Below, piece by piece: positions 28,184 through 28,231 of a DNA stretch of 28,231 bases. Below the pieces are notes generated by a model. The model saw nothing but the letters and a program-made list of their open reading frames with translations, made no database searches and was not told the origin of the DNA. A program made the position numbers and the translations under genes. The stretch comes from an uncultured Oscillibacter sp. (GTDB lineage: Bacteria; Bacillota; Clostridia; Oscillospirales; Oscillospiraceae), in assembly GCA_900548505.1 (NCBI GenBank), contig URKI01000030.1, forward strand, positions 1 through 28,231, given 5' to 3'. Within the stretch, counting starts at the first letter, position 1; every line of letters begins with the position of its first letter.

Positions 28184-28231
28184 CTGTCTCTTATACACAT
28201 CTCCGAGCCCACGAGACCGGAGCCTATCTCG
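28184..28231. other. Nextera sequencing adapter (not genomic)
   Basis: Positions 28184-28202 are the 19-bp Tn5 mosaic end, followed by the read-2 adapter arm, the i7 index CGGAGCCT and the first bases of the P7 sequence. It is the inverted copy of 1-45, with the same index. Confidence 0.98.

Noticed and set aside
1..28231. Inverted repeats at the ends as transposon termini
   Set aside because: They are the engineered Tn5 mosaic ends plus index of a sequencing kit, not a native Tn5; no transposase is present.

Overview
The window is a 28.2 kb assembled contig from a GC-rich Gram-positive bacterium, most likely a Clostridia member of the Oscillospiraceae type (Flavonifractor, Lawsonibacter, Intestinimonas relatives). 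The grounds are GC-rich codon use combined with Firmicutes gene orders (pyrH-frr; tig-clpP-clpX-lon-engB; rplS-lepB-rbgA-rnhB), strong GGAGG ribosome binding sites, and a SpoIVFA/SpoIVFB-like protease pair that suggests a spore former. The placement is inferred from gene content and protein style; no search was run. Both ends are not genomic: 1-45 and 28184-28231 are Nextera (Tn5 mosaic-end) sequencing adapter with the same i7 index. Genomic DNA is 46-28183.

Layout. 46-1293: pyrH and a 3'-truncated frr, on the minus strand. 1382-8568: a purine-oxidation block with a three-subunit xanthine dehydrogenase (xdhA-xdhB-xdhC, minus), a molybdenum-cofactor cytidylyltransferase gene (mocA, plus), and a fused [2Fe-2S]/molybdopterin xanthine dehydrogenase of the selenium-dependent type (minus). 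The last has a strong promoter and a palindromic putative operator. 8593-9280: thiN. 9282-11364: the potassium uptake pair ktrB-ktrA. 11522-13396: adenine deaminase (plus), which supplies hypoxanthine, the substrate of the xanthine dehydrogenases. 13398-20024: the proteostasis block tig-clpP-clpX-lon, ending with the ribosome-assembly GTPase gene engB. 20060-26071: a tightly packed minus-strand run of two tandem signal peptidase I genes, rbgA, a small zinc-ribbon gene, rnhB, yraN, thrC, a small membrane zinc-ribbon protein and a metallophosphoesterase. 26085-26599: rplS with its own promoter, leader and terminator. 26620-28120: an M23 (LytM) membrane peptidase and an overlapping M50 site-2 protease.

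All genes except mocA and ade are on the minus strand. Most of the window is conserved housekeeping sequence. I see no mobile element, CRISPR array, tRNA, rRNA or unmistakably new system. The parts that merit attention are the purine module (two different xanthine dehydrogenases with one FAD subunit, mocA and ade), the operator-like palindrome at its promoter, a 17-bp perfect inverted repeat between tig and clpP, an altered GRG motif in RNase HII, near-identical cores in tandem lepB genes, and a SpoIVFA-like protein with a complete LytM active site.
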